In this document: positions 26,832 through 35,301 of the stretch, in pieces | How the letters are laid out: the number at the start of each line of letters is the position of its first letter | How positions within the stretch are numbered: position 1 is the stretch's first letter | Source of the DNA: Paenibacillus sp. BIC5C1 | Lineage (GTDB): Bacteria > Bacillota > Bacilli > Paenibacillales > Paenibacillaceae | Length of the DNA: 64,000 nt | Assembly: GCF_032399705.1 (NCBI RefSeq) | Contig: NZ_CP135922.1 | Location: 6,076,001-6,140,000, forward strand | Reading direction: 5' to 3' | Position numbers and translations under genes: made by a program | Notes under the pieces: model-generated | The model's input: the letters and a program-made list of their open reading frames with translations, nothing else | Told to the model about the DNA's origin: nothing | Databases searched by the model: none

Positions 26832-27575
26832 TTAATCGGACGGTGGTGCGACATGAGTCATTTCCTCATGTTTGTACGTCGAACCATCCGCAGTGAGGTA
26901 AAAATGTCCGATCGGATGCAGATCTTCATCCAGTTCATAGACCAGGGGAATACCTGTTGGGATATTAAGCGCCATTACGTCTGCTTCGGACATTTGGTCC
27001 AGATGCATAACGAGTGAACGGAGCGTATTGCCGTGCGCGGAGATGAGCACCCTTTTGCCCGCTGACACAACCGGTTTGATCTCTGCATTCCAATACTCCA
27101 GCACCCGCTTCGATGTATCCATCAAATTCTCGGTACGCGGGATGGTGCAGCCCAGCCTTTGATACTTGTCCTGATCCTGAACATAACGCTCATCTGTATC
27201 GTCTAGTGCTGGAGGAGATACGCTAATGGAGCGTCTCCACTCCTTCACCTGCTCCTCGCCGTACTTCAGCGCAGTCTGCTGTTTGTTCAGTCCTTGTAGT
27301 GCACCATAGTGACGTTCGTTCAGCTTCCACGTCTTCGTGATCGGAATCCACATCCGGTCCATCTCATCAAGTGCAATATCCAGTGTTCGAATGGAGCGTT
27401 TGAGTACCGAAGCATAAGCATAATCAAAATCAAAACCCTGTTCCTTCAGGATCTTTCCCGCTTTACGCGCTTCTCCGTATCCATCGGTCGTCAGATCCAC
27501 ATCCGTCCAACCGGTAAAACGGTTCTCCACGTTCCACATACTCTGTCCATGGCGAATCAATACGACTCTGTACAT
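26832..27575 (-). CDS. gpmA: 2,3-bisphosphoglycerate-dependent phosphoglycerate mutase
   Basis: A 247-residue glycolytic enzyme interconverting 2- and 3-phosphoglycerate. The histidine phosphatase motif [10 protein letters not shown] (phospho-accepting His9) opens the protein. [24 protein letters not shown] (Glu87) and [11 protein letters not shown] (His181) complete the active site. Length and motifs match dPGM exactly. The ATG at 27575 follows GGAGGATTCACGC; an upstream ATG at 27596 overlaps this site and is unlikely. Confidence 0.95.
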   Translation of the reverse strand: MYRVVLIRHGQSMWNVENRFTGWTDVDLTTDGYGEARKAGKILKEQGFDFDYAYASVLKRSIRTLDIALDEMDRMWIPITKTWKLNERHYGALQGLNKQQTALKYGEEQVKEWRRSISVSPPALDDTDERYVQDQDKYQRLGCTIPRTENLMDTSKRVLEYWNAEIKPVVSAGKRVLISAHGNTLRSLVMHLDQMSEADVMALNIPTGIPLVYELDEDLHPIGHFYLTADGSTYKHEEMTHVAPPSD

Positions 27576-27647
27576 AAGCGTGAATCCTCCTTCCATGAAA
27601 CCATTACCCGCAAGGCGAGCCGGATATGCCCATGATATGTGAAATTA

Positions 27648-28232
27648 TTAATAGTACGGTGCCATCATCAGATATACAACTACACCCGTGGAACTCACGT
27701 AGAGCCAGATTGGCATCGTCCAGCGAGCAATTTTACGGTGTTTCTTCAATTGATTCGTCCAGCCCCATACCAGAGTGAACAGAGCAAGCGGCACAATAAT
27801 CGCTGCCAGGATGCTGTGTGTGATCAGAATGAAGAAATAGATGGAACGAATGATGCCTTCTCCGCCGTATTTGGACGTTTCCGGAGACAGATAGTGAAAC
27901 GACAAATAAGTAACGAGAAATAAAAGGGTTGTTGAAAATGCAGCAAGAATGAAACGTTTGTGCAATTTCACATTCCGCTTGATAATGGCAATCAAGGCCG
28001 CAAGCAAAAAGATGAAGGTGAAGCTGTTGAACACGGCGTTGAACCGTGGCAACACGGTAATATCAAAGGCTACATCGCCTTTGTATCCGATGGACGGAGC
28101 AAAGAACAACAATAAAATAATGACATTGGCGATAATGGAAATGGTAATAATAAGACCTGCAAAGTTTTTATTACTGGTCGGGGCAATCTGATTGGATTGA
28201 ATGTTCGGGTCCCCTTTGTCCTGTTTGCCCAA
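27648..28232 (-). CDS. ctaM: DUF420 membrane protein, YozB/CtaM-like cytochrome oxidase assembly factor
   Basis: A 194-residue integral membrane protein with about five helices. It shows the DUF420 pattern: LPRFNAVFNSFTFIFLLAA, KLHKRFILAAFSTTLLFLV, HSILAAIIVPLALFT and a C-terminal RKIARWTMPIWLYVSSTGVVVY segment with conserved His and Arg. In Bacillus subtilis YozB (CtaM) and in Staphylococcus CtaM act in biogenesis of haem-copper oxidases. A TTG start at 28232 lies behind GAGGAGGATTTTTCA. The N-terminal 20 residues are hydrophilic. A YtkA/CtaK-like gene lies at 44.8 kb in the same window. Confidence 0.85.
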   Translation of the reverse strand: MGKQDKGDPNIQSNQIAPTSNKNFAGLIITISIIANVIILLLFFAPSIGYKGDVAFDITVLPRFNAVFNSFTFIFLLAALIAIIKRNVKLHKRFILAAFSTTLLFLVTYLSFHYLSPETSKYGGEGIIRSIYFFILITHSILAAIIVPLALFTLVWGWTNQLKKHRKIARWTMPIWLYVSSTGVVVYLMMAPYY

Positions 28233-28388
28233 TGAAAAATCCTCCTCATATCCTAACTTCTATGTTCTATCTCATTATATCTTGCCATTTCTCGACTGTT
28301 AAGTGACAACACTCTGAACAAAAGGCTCGTCAGGTACCCTTAAAATGCCCACATAAGGCCATTTTCATTAAAAGCCCACCTTCACTGG

Positions 28389-28417
28389 TTTACCCCATCC
28401 TGTATTTGTGGTATAAT
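28389..28417 (+). promoter_or_regulatory. Candidate sigma-A promoter of the antiporter leader
   Basis: TTTACC (28389-28394) and TATAAT (28412-28417) are 17 bases apart. Transcription from about 28424 would run through two terminators before reaching the antiporter gene. Confidence 0.65.
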
Positions 28418-28447
28418 TAATGCAATTAATCAAATACGCGTTGAACT

Positions 28448-28485
28448 GGAGGAGCCTGTCACCAAGGGCCCTCCTTGTCTTTTTT
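28448..28485 (+). terminator. First leader terminator (attenuator)
   Basis: GGAGG (28448-28452) plus GCC pairs with GGC plus CCTCC (28470-28474), then TTGTCTTTTTT. Confidence 0.7.
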
Positions 28486-28531
28486 AAGGCATAAAGCGGC
28501 ACTTTTACAAGCGCTGTTTTATGCCTTTTTC
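28486..28531 (+). terminator. Second leader terminator (attenuator)
   Basis: GGCATAAA (28488-28495) pairs with TTTATGCC (28518-28525), with an inner AGCG/CGCT pairing, then TTTTTCTG. It starts directly after the T tract of the first. Confidence 0.8.
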
Positions 28532-28606
28532 TGTTCCTGAGGCCTGGAATGATCCCCCCTTGGACTGGTAATCCTATAAACGCTACTGCTGGAGAGGAGT
28601 ACACCT

Positions 28607-29797
28607 ATGGAATTTATTTTGGTTCTTGCACTTATTTTGATTTTCACCAAGTTGGCTGGTGATTTGTCCGTAAGACTCGGTCAGCCGTCGGTTCTGGGCA
28701 AATTGATTGTTGGTGTTATTCTTGGTCCCGCTCTGCTCGGTTGGGTACAACAAAGTGATTTTGTCCATTACATGGCTGAAATCGGGGTTTTGCTGCTTAT
28801 GTTCATTGCCGGACTTGAGACGGATTTGGAGCAGTTGAAGAAAAATTGGAAGGCAGCCTTTGCTGTTGCCGTGGGTGGTATCATTTTACCATTCATCGGA
28901 GGTTATGGAGCTGCCGCTGCTTTTGGCATGTCGCAGACACATGCTTTGTTTTTTGGACTATTGTTCTGTGCGACTTCGGTCAGCATCTCGGTTCAAACGT
29001 TAAAAGACATGAATCAACTAAGCTCTCGTGAGGGTACAACGATTCTTGGAGCGGCTGTCGTCGACGATGTACTCGTAGTGGTCATCCTCGCTGTCATGAT
29101 GAGTTTGCTCGGAACAGGTGCATCCGATACTTCAATCTCGCTGCTTATTGGCAAGAAGCTTTTATTCTTTGTTGTTATTATCGCTGCCAGCTGGTTCCTT
29201 GTTCCACGTATTATGAAGTGGATGGCACCATTGAAGGTCACGGAGACCGTTATTACAGCCGGATTAATCATTTGTTTTGGCTTTTCGTACTTTGCAGAAT
29301 GGATGGGTGTTGCAGGGATTATCGGGGCCTTTGCAGCAGGTATTGCCATCTCCCAGACGAACTTCAAACATGAGGTCGAAACCAAGCTTGAACCGATCGC
29401 ATACGGAATCTTTGTCCCGGTATTCTTTGTAAGCATCGGTTTGAATGTGACTTTTGACGGCGTGGGTTCGCAAATCTGGTTCATTATCGTCATCAGTCTG
29501 ATTGCCATTGTAACCAAGCTTCTGGGCGGCGGAGCAGGTGCGCGTCTGACCGGATTTGATCGCTCATCTTCTCTCGCCATCGGTGCAGGCATGATTTCCC
29601 GGGGTGAAGTTGCTCTTATTATCGCTTCAACCGGACTTGCTTCCGGCTTGCTCGATTCTGAATATTTCACCAGTGTAGTCATTATGGTTATCGTTACAAC
29701 CCTGGTTACGCCACCTTTACTCAAAATCACCTTTGCACGCAAAAAAGGGGAAACTCGTGTTGAAAAAGGCATTGAGGAATCCCATCTAAGCGGGTAA
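28607..29797 (+). CDS. CPA2-family cation:proton antiporter (NapA/KefB-like)
   Basis: A 396-residue membrane protein with about twelve helices. Features of the CPA2 fold are visible: LGQPSVLGKLIVGVILGPALLG early, LLLMFIAGLETDLEQL, and the ion-binding pair VVDDVLVVVILAV near residues 151-163 (Asp-Asp). MISRGEVALIIASTGLASG near residue 328 is also present. There is no TrkA-N domain, so it is of NapA rather than KefC length. GGAGAGGAG precedes the ATG. It probably exchanges Na+ or K+ for protons. Expression is likely attenuated by the unusual leader. Confidence 0.9.
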   Translation: MEFILVLALILIFTKLAGDLSVRLGQPSVLGKLIVGVILGPALLGWVQQSDFVHYMAEIGVLLLMFIAGLETDLEQLKKNWKAAFAVAVGGIILPFIGGYGAAAAFGMSQTHALFFGLLFCATSVSISVQTLKDMNQLSSREGTTILGAAVVDDVLVVVILAVMMSLLGTGASDTSISLLIGKKLLFFVVIIAASWFLVPRIMKWMAPLKVTETVITAGLIICFGFSYFAEWMGVAGIIGAFAAGIAISQTNFKHEVETKLEPIAYGIFVPVFFVSIGLNVTFDGVGSQIWFIIVISLIAIVTKLLGGGAGARLTGFDRSSSLAIGAGMISRGEVALIIASTGLASGLLDSEYFTSVVIMVIVTTLVTPPLLKITFARKKGETRVEKGIEESHLSG

Positions 29798-29809
29798 ATA
29801 AAATTATTA

Positions 29810-29847
29810 TCAGCTCACCGTGATGTTGCGGTGGGCTTTTCATTTTT
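29810..29847 (+). terminator. Intrinsic terminator after the antiporter gene
   Basis: AGCTCACCG (29812-29820) and CGGTGGGCT (29829-29837) pair around TGATGTTG, then TTTCATTTTT. Confidence 0.85.
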
Positions 29848-29868
29848 CAAGGGAGTTAAATAAACACA

Positions 29869-29904
29869 ACAAAAAAGACCACTCCATTAACAAGAGGTCT
29901 TTAT
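29869..29904 (-). terminator. Intrinsic terminator after dedA-like gene
   Basis: AAAGACC (29874-29880) and GGTCTTT (29896-29902) pair. On the minus strand TTTTGTTG follows. Confidence 0.7.
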
Positions 29905-29934
29905 CCTCGCCTGTTCATAACAGGCTGTCCCATT

Positions 29935-30420
29935 TTAAGTTAACACACCTACGTAAAAACCGATCGATATAAACACAACACACCATATAAACGCGCCAAT
30001 GCTGGAGACAAGAACGTATCGTCCTATAGACATGCGGCTGATCCCGGAGAAACAGCACATCAGATGACGAATGCCTGGAATGAAGTAGCCCAGTATGATG
30101 GACCAGTACCCGTATTTTAAAAACCAGGACTCCACCCTGCCCAGCCGTTTGGCGTTGACCCCGACCCATTTACCATACTTCTCAACCAGTGGCCGACCAG
30201 CCTTCTTGCCAATGGTGTAACTCAGAAGACCTCCAGTAAACGCTCCACCAAAACTGACAACGATGGACACCGAATAATTCAGCACCGAGATGGAGGCGAG
30301 ATAACCGACAAAGGTCATCATCACCTCATCCGGAATAGGCATGCCAATCACGCCAAGAGCCAGTAGTCCATAAATTGCGAAATAACCATATTGACCAATA
30401 AATTCTCTTGCAAATTCCAT
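29935..30420 (-). CDS. DedA-family membrane protein
   Basis: A 161-residue DedA/SNARE-associated protein. MEFAREFIGQYGYFAIYGLL opens it. The conserved GMPIPDEVMMTFVGYLAS segment, then GALFTGG-like GGAFTGGLLSYTIGKKAGRP and the re-entrant RFIPGIRH-like GYFIPGIRHLMCCFSGISRM follow. The family moves lipids; some members flip undecaprenyl phosphate or phosphatidylethanolamine-type lipids. The ATG at 30420 follows AAGGAGCGAG, 13 bases after the pssA stop. It is the last gene of an operon with pssA and a two-component system. Confidence 0.9.
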   Translation of the reverse strand: MEFAREFIGQYGYFAIYGLLALGVIGMPIPDEVMMTFVGYLASISVLNYSVSIVVSFGGAFTGGLLSYTIGKKAGRPLVEKYGKWVGVNAKRLGRVESWFLKYGYWSIILGYFIPGIRHLMCCFSGISRMSIGRYVLVSSIGAFIWCVVFISIGFYVGVLT

Positions 30421-30433
30421 ACTGACTCGCTCC

Positions 30434-30979
30434 TTATTTCGGTTCCACAATATCCTTCTCATGGGGGGCTAGCACTTGTTTTAGAGACGGGAATCGGATT
30501 TGGCTAACCATTAGACCGGATAATACGATAATGACAAGATAGGCTACACCATGAGTAAAATAAGGACTCCAGAGCGCGAAAAAGGACATAAGACCGCCTG
30601 CAAACGTAATCGGCATGCCCACAAAACCATGGCTTGCTGTCTTCTGGCAATTGTAACGGGCGAGACGCAATGCACCACAAACCGGGAATAATGCTGTCAG
30701 CGCCATACCCAGTGCACTTACCTCATTCATGGAGTTCAAATATAGGATCAACACGGGTGCGGTTCCGAACGAAACAACATCAGCCAATGAATCCAGCGCT
30801 TTGCCGAATTCCCCCTCGCAATGCAGCTTGCGGGCTGCAAACCCGTCAAACAGATCAAAGAACATGGCTACCCAAATCATCGTCACGGCTAATGCAAACT
30901 CCCCATGAATTGCCATAATGACAGCCAGCATGCCTGAAGTTAAGTTGCCCAACGTTAGAATGGACGGTAAAGATTTCAT
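30434..30979 (-). CDS. pssA: CDP-diacylglycerol-serine O-phosphatidyltransferase
   Basis: A 181-residue membrane enzyme making phosphatidylserine, the precursor of phosphatidylethanolamine. The CDP-alcohol phosphatidyltransferase motif DLFDGFAARKLHCEGEFG with downstream DSLAD (about residues 42-66) has all the required Asp, Gly and Arg residues, and IFGTAP-like VVSFGTAPVL follows. GAAGGGGAG precedes the ATG, 20 bases after the sensor kinase stop. No decarboxylase gene (psd) is next to it; dedA follows instead. Confidence 0.92.
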   Translation of the reverse strand: MKSLPSILTLGNLTSGMLAVIMAIHGEFALAVTMIWVAMFFDLFDGFAARKLHCEGEFGKALDSLADVVSFGTAPVLILYLNSMNEVSALGMALTALFPVCGALRLARYNCQKTASHGFVGMPITFAGGLMSFFALWSPYFTHGVAYLVIIVLSGLMVSQIRFPSLKQVLAPHEKDIVEPK

Positions 30980-30999
30980 AGACTTGACTCCCCTTCGTA

Positions 31000-32757
31000 C
31001 TAAGCATTAGGAAAAATAATATAAAAACGGACTCCGTCCGGCGTGTTCTCCACGCCATAACTGCATCCATGCAAATCGAGAATCTGCTTCGCGATGGCCA
31101 GGCCAAGCCCGGTCCCCCCCATTTTGCGATTACGCGAGCGCTCCACACGGTAGAATCTTTCCCAGATGTACTGCCGCTCCGCTTCCGAAATCTGCTCACC
31201 CTGATTCTCAATGGAGATTCGAACCTGTCCTTCCGGCCTGCTGATCTCAATCATAATATCGGTCTTGGGGACAGCATGACGTATAGCATTCATCATCATA
31301 TTGTAGATGACTTGCTCCAACTTGCTGCGGTCTCCCTCAATGGTCTGCTCGGTGGTGGAGACCAATACGACCTCCAGTTCCTTTTCCTTCAATTGTGGAC
31401 CCAGACGTCCGGCAATATCTTCAATCATATCTCCAAGAGCCACTGCATCAGTATTTAGCTTAATCGCTTGGGATTCCAGCCGTACCAGATCCAGCATCTC
31501 TTCGACCATCGTTTCCATCTTGACCGCTTCATCGGCAATAATCTCGATGTAACGCTCACGTTTGCTCTCGCTGACCCCATCTTTCAACCCTTCGGAGTAC
31601 CCTTTGATGATGCTGATTGGCGTTTTGAGCTCATGGGATGCATCGGCAAAAAACTCCCGTTGACGCTGTTCAATCCGCTGCTTCATCTCCATATCGGTGC
31701 GCATCTGACTATTCGCCTGTCTTAGTTCTTCCAAAGTCTGACCCAATGTCGTCGACAGCGCGTTGAGACTGTTGGACAGACTGCCAATCTCATCATTGCG
31801 GCGGATAGGCGATTTCACCGTGAAATCAAGGGTCGACATCTTTTTGGCAACATGGTTAAGGGCAAGCAATGGCTTGGTGACAATTCGGGACAGGAGCAGT
31901 GAAAGGAACACAATCAGCACAAATGCAGCAATTCCAAAATACGCATAAAATAGTTGTGTAGCTTCACTCGCCTCCCTCATCTCCTGCAGGGATGTCAGGG
32001 AAAAAATGAGCTGCTGCTGGGGTCCGGAGCTGTGCACCGGAGCAATGGTAAGCACATTTCGCACACCACTCCAGCTATCGGTCCATTCCTCATTAATCAT
32101 TTTCCCGTTGGCGAGACTGAGCTGATCTTCCGTAGACAGCGGGAAGCGGCTATCCAGCGCCTGCACAAGCAGCCCCTGTCTCTGGCTCCATGTCCCCAGG
32201 TTGGGAAGAACAACTTCCTTCAATGTTCCTGACCATTCTTCTACCGGCTCCGTTAACTCCTGAAAATCTTCCGTTCCGCTGACCACAGAACTCTGATCCT
32301 TTATCTTCAGCGGATAAACCATAGGATCATTCATTCCACTTGCTGAGCCTGTAACGGTCAATTGCTGACCATACTTCAAGTGTGTAGCAAGCCATCCTGC
32401 GTTCTCACTGTTGATAAACAACGACAGAGATATATTCACCTGCTTGCCATCCTCTTGCAGAAGCACGATGTGGAATGGGTCATTGACCAGCTTACCTGTA
32501 TTCGTCAGGATGACCAGATGCGACTGATTCTGCCGCATGAACTTTCCGGTTTCCTTGGCCAGCTGCACATCGTTCCAATGTCCCATGGAATATTGTTGTT
32601 CGAATTTTGTTAATTTTTTCTTAATGCTGCTGATCTTCTGATGTTGGTAAAAGTCCGGGAACCAGACCAGTTGGGCAATCACGGTTGTTCCATATAGAAG
32701 AAGCAGAAATCCAGCCATGACCAAAAACAGTTTCATCGTTACACCGTTACGTCTCAT
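31000..32757 (-). CDS. Sensor histidine kinase (HisKA type)
   Basis: A 585-residue membrane kinase. Helix 1 (about 8-30) is followed by a large extracellular sensor region (about 33-265), helix 2 (about 270-290), and HAMP (about 291-345). HisKA carries FADASHELKTPI (His375), and HATPase_c has MMNAIRHAV and GGTGLGLAIAKQIL. The ATG at 32757 overlaps the TGA of the response regulator gene as ATGA. The sensor region is large and not recognised. Position upstream of pssA and dedA suggests it reports on the envelope or membrane. Confidence 0.92.
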   Translation of the reverse strand: MRRNGVTMKLFLVMAGFLLLLYGTTVIAQLVWFPDFYQHQKISSIKKKLTKFEQQYSMGHWNDVQLAKETGKFMRQNQSHLVILTNTGKLVNDPFHIVLLQEDGKQVNISLSLFINSENAGWLATHLKYGQQLTVTGSASGMNDPMVYPLKIKDQSSVVSGTEDFQELTEPVEEWSGTLKEVVLPNLGTWSQRQGLLVQALDSRFPLSTEDQLSLANGKMINEEWTDSWSGVRNVLTIAPVHSSGPQQQLIFSLTSLQEMREASEATQLFYAYFGIAAFVLIVFLSLLLSRIVTKPLLALNHVAKKMSTLDFTVKSPIRRNDEIGSLSNSLNALSTTLGQTLEELRQANSQMRTDMEMKQRIEQRQREFFADASHELKTPISIIKGYSEGLKDGVSESKRERYIEIIADEAVKMETMVEEMLDLVRLESQAIKLNTDAVALGDMIEDIAGRLGPQLKEKELEVVLVSTTEQTIEGDRSKLEQVIYNMMMNAIRHAVPKTDIMIEISRPEGQVRISIENQGEQISEAERQYIWERFYRVERSRNRKMGGTGLGLAIAKQILDLHGCSYGVENTPDGVRFYIIFPNA

Positions 32758-33434
32758 GCCTCGGCCTCGAATCGATAACCGGTACCGATAACCGTTCGGA
32801 TACACTTCGCTTCATCCCCAAGTTTGCTGCGAAGCTTTTTGATATGGGTATCCACCACACGCGAATCGCCCTCAAAGTCATATCCCCATACCCGATTAAG
32901 TATGGCATCACGGGACAGTACAATTCCCTGATTGCGAGTTAAATACAGCAGAAGGTCATATTCTTTGGGAGCAAGCTCCACTTCGATTCCATCCTTCTCA
33001 AGCCGCCGTGCCCATGGATCGAGGGCTGCGCCTCCAAACCGGATCACAGTCTGCTCCTTGCTAACGGCGCCCTCTACCCGCTTCATTAATGTCTCTGCAC
33101 GTGCCACCAGTACACGAGGACTGAATGGCTTCGTAACATAATCATCCACGCCGAGCTGGAAGCCATGAATCTTGTCATCATCTTCCGATCGGGCAGTCAA
33201 CATTATAATAGGTACGGTCGACTGGGAACGAATATGCCCACAGAGGGTCCATCCATCCATTTCCGGCATCAGCACATCCAGGATGACCAGATCCACTTCA
33301 TGCAGTGCCAGCAATTCCAGCGCCTCCACCCCATGTTCTGCTTCAATAACGTTCCATTGTTCTTTTATGAAATAATCGGCCACAATCTCACGAATGCGGC
33401 TTTCGTCTTCCACAAGAAGCACTGTTCTGACCAT
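32754..33434 (-). CDS. OmpR/PhoB-family response regulator
   Basis: A 226-residue regulator. The receiver domain has VLLVEDE, Asp53 in VILDVLMPEMD and the Lys of YVTKPFSP. The winged-helix C-terminal domain includes LAPKEYDLLLYLTRNQG and the VDTHIKKLRSKLG recognition region. AAAGGAGAGTCGG precedes the ATG at 33434. It is the first gene of the four-gene operon with sensor kinase, pssA and dedA. Its regulon presumably includes this operon. Confidence 0.93.
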   Translation of the reverse strand: MVRTVLLVEDESRIREIVADYFIKEQWNVIEAEHGVEALELLALHEVDLVILDVLMPEMDGWTLCGHIRSQSTVPIIMLTARSEDDDKIHGFQLGVDDYVTKPFSPRVLVARAETLMKRVEGAVSKEQTVIRFGGAALDPWARRLEKDGIEVELAPKEYDLLLYLTRNQGIVLSRDAILNRVWGYDFEGDSRVVDTHIKKLRSKLGDEAKCIRTVIGTGYRFEAEA

Positions 33435-33576
33435 GACCGACTCTCCTTTTAGCATTCTCTTGTTAACATAACGATTCCGTGTGTCGTCCGTGTGTCCAGC
33501 CATGTTCTGGAATGAACTCCATCTTATATACGATTAATATATACCAAAAGTTACTAAATTCCATACGTTTTCGCAC

Positions 33577-33622
33577 AAAAAAGAAGCCGTCAACGAGCAA
33601 CCTTCTGCTCATTGACAGCTAC
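33577..33622 (-). terminator. Intrinsic terminator after pdxK
   Basis: GTCAACGAGCA (33589-33599) and TGCTCATTGAC (33606-33616) pair. On the minus strand GGCTTCTTTTTTG follows. Confidence 0.8.
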
Positions 33623-33682
33623 TTCCGGCTGAGACCACGTTTTTCTCCGCGATTACACACTACACGTGCGCACCGCTCAGTT

Positions 33683-34489
33683 TTACTTCTCCAGTCGGTG
33701 TGCTACATGCAACGTTGGGCCAACAAAGCGGTTCAGCGGGAATCCACCAGCAATCGCTTTGGTCACGAAGGCTTTGCCTTCACGAACAGCCTCTTTCACA
33801 GTAAGACCGCGCGCCAAACCTGCGGTAATTGCCGCAGATGTGGTGCAGCCTGCACCATGTGTATATCCGGAGCCAACAACATCGGCTTCAAACCATTCGT
33901 AGTTCGTTCCGTCATAGAGAAGATCCATCGCTTTACCCGGGTTAATAACGCCTCTGTCCTTGATCAGGACATGTTTCGCCCCATGATCGTGAATGACAGC
34001 TGCTGCAGACTCCATCTGCTCCTTGGAGCGGATTAGCCCACTTTTCGCGAGCTGTGAAGCCTCAAACAGGTTCGGGGTAACCAGATCAGCACCCGGCAAC
34101 AGGAATTCGATCATTGCTTCTGTATTCTCAGGTTGCAGCACTTCGTCCGTACCTTTGCAGACCATTACCGGATCGATAACGATCTGTGGCAGTCCGCTCC
34201 GGCGGATGTGCTTCGCAACCAATTCAATGATGTCTACAGAACCCAGCATACCCGTCTTCATTGCATCAAAACCGATGCCATCCAGAACGGTGCGCAGTTG
34301 AGCCTCGACTACATTTAATTCCACAGGAAAGACCTGGTGATCCCACGTATCAGGCTCCATAGCCACAACAGTAGTAAGCACAGTCATGCCATACACGCCA
34401 AGCTCCTGAAAAGTTTTCAAATCTGCTTGAATCCCGGCACCGCCGCTCGTATCCGAACCAGCGATTGTTAATGTTTTTGGAATCGTCAT
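33683..34489 (-). CDS. pdxK: Pyridoxal/hydroxymethylpyrimidine kinase, PdxK (ThiD-like)
   Basis: A 268-residue ribokinase-like enzyme that phosphorylates pyridoxine, pyridoxal or pyridoxamine. TIAGSDTSGGAGIQADLKTF opens it. VMVCKGTDEVL (Cys111) and the anion hole HGAGCTTSAA (Cys215) match the Bacillus PdxK subgroup rather than strict ThiD. The ATG at 34489 gives the usual PdxK N-terminus; an ATG 21 bases upstream (34510) is possible but has a poor ribosome site. It is monocistronic with a terminator. Confidence 0.9.
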   Translation of the reverse strand: MTIPKTLTIAGSDTSGGAGIQADLKTFQELGVYGMTVLTTVVAMEPDTWDHQVFPVELNVVEAQLRTVLDGIGFDAMKTGMLGSVDIIELVAKHIRRSGLPQIVIDPVMVCKGTDEVLQPENTEAMIEFLLPGADLVTPNLFEASQLAKSGLIRSKEQMESAAAVIHDHGAKHVLIKDRGVINPGKAMDLLYDGTNYEWFEADVVGSGYTHGAGCTTSAAITAGLARGLTVKEAVREGKAFVTKAIAGGFPLNRFVGPTLHVAHRLEK

Positions 34490-34593
34490 GGTAGTTGCAT
34501 TCTCCTTCATCCTTCAGTTGACATTATCCTATCCCTTGTACGAGCGGATGTCAATGGCATGTGAAGCCATACGGAGTATGGTTTTCAGAGGAA

Positions 34594-35301
34594 TCAGTTC
34601 ACATCTTTTGTCTCCAGACGAATCATGGACAGTGAAGCAATCCACAGTCCAACCGCCCCCAGCGTCAGTGGGATCACAATAAGCGTGTTGATGGAGAACG
34701 TAGGCCCGTTGAATCCAGAACATACTACAAGAACAAGCAGAATGGATGATACCAGTGTAGTCGTGACCGAATGTTTGCGCATCCCGAAGAATAGAGGGAT
34801 CAGAGCCATCCCCGCAGCGGACAAGGAACTAATGGTGTACTTCAGCAACAGTACCAGTGCATCACTTATCGTCAACGTATCGGGAATGAAGGAGTAGAAT
34901 TGGTTTGTAATAACCAGCAAGGCTCCCATCAGCAGATCGGTAAACAAAATCATCACAAAGGTAAAAACAAAGATAATAATCAGCTTGGCAGCAATGATTT
35001 TCTGGCGCTTGATCGGATAGGTAAACATGACGTTCATCGTTTTATTTCGATACTCACTAATAATCAGTTTCGCGATCAGCGCACCGCCAAAGATGATGAA
35101 TACAGCTCTAGCAAACGTATCTATTAACATGAAGGAGACGTGGTAATCGGCAAAAGCGTAATCTTCTGCCCCCTGATCGGTGAATCCAATCAAGATGAGA
35201 AACAGGATAAGGGCGAGATTGGCGATACCTACCGTTCTGAAATTTCGGGCAAACCGATGTTTGCGCAGTTCCAGCTGGATCAGTTTAAGCAACGTCCCCA
35301 T
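34594..35301 (-). CDS. ABC-2 type exporter permease (BcrB-like)
   Basis: A 235-residue membrane protein with six predicted helices, starting with a soluble MGTLLKLIQLELRKHRF segment typical of lantibiotic or bacitracin resistance permeases. It overlaps the ATPase gene by 17 bases, so both are coupled. The start is uncertain: the ATG at 35301 touches its purine-rich site, and a TTG at 35292 has better spacing. Together with the ATPase it should export or expel a peptide antibiotic or lipid-II-binding agent (inference). Confidence 0.85.
   Translation of the reverse strand: MGTLLKLIQLELRKHRFARNFRTVGIANLALILFLILIGFTDQGAEDYAFADYHVSFMLIDTFARAVFIIFGGALIAKLIISEYRNKTMNVMFTYPIKRQKIIAAKLIIIFVFTFVMILFTDLLMGALLVITNQFYSFIPDTLTISDALVLLLKYTISSLSAAGMALIPLFFGMRKHSVTTTLVSSILLVLVVCSGFNGPTFSINTLIVIPLTLGAVGLWIASLSMIRLETKDVN

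Larger units (their letters stand above)
28424..28606 (+). other. 5' leader of the antiporter gene with tandem attenuators; possible cis-regulatory RNA
   Basis: About 180 bases lie between a canonical promoter and the antiporter start. They contain two successive intrinsic terminators (28448-28485 and 28486-28531) and a further pyrimidine/purine block (GATCCCCCC, 28556-28562). I could not match it to a known riboswitch consensus. A short stand-alone RNA ending at either terminator is the other reading. Confidence 0.55.

Noticed and set aside
28424..28606. Assignment of the antiporter leader to a known riboswitch class (c-di-AMP ydaO, Mn yybP-ykoY, Na+ or Li+ motifs)
   Set aside because: None of the conserved blocks of these classes that I know could be found, so only the attenuator structure is reported.
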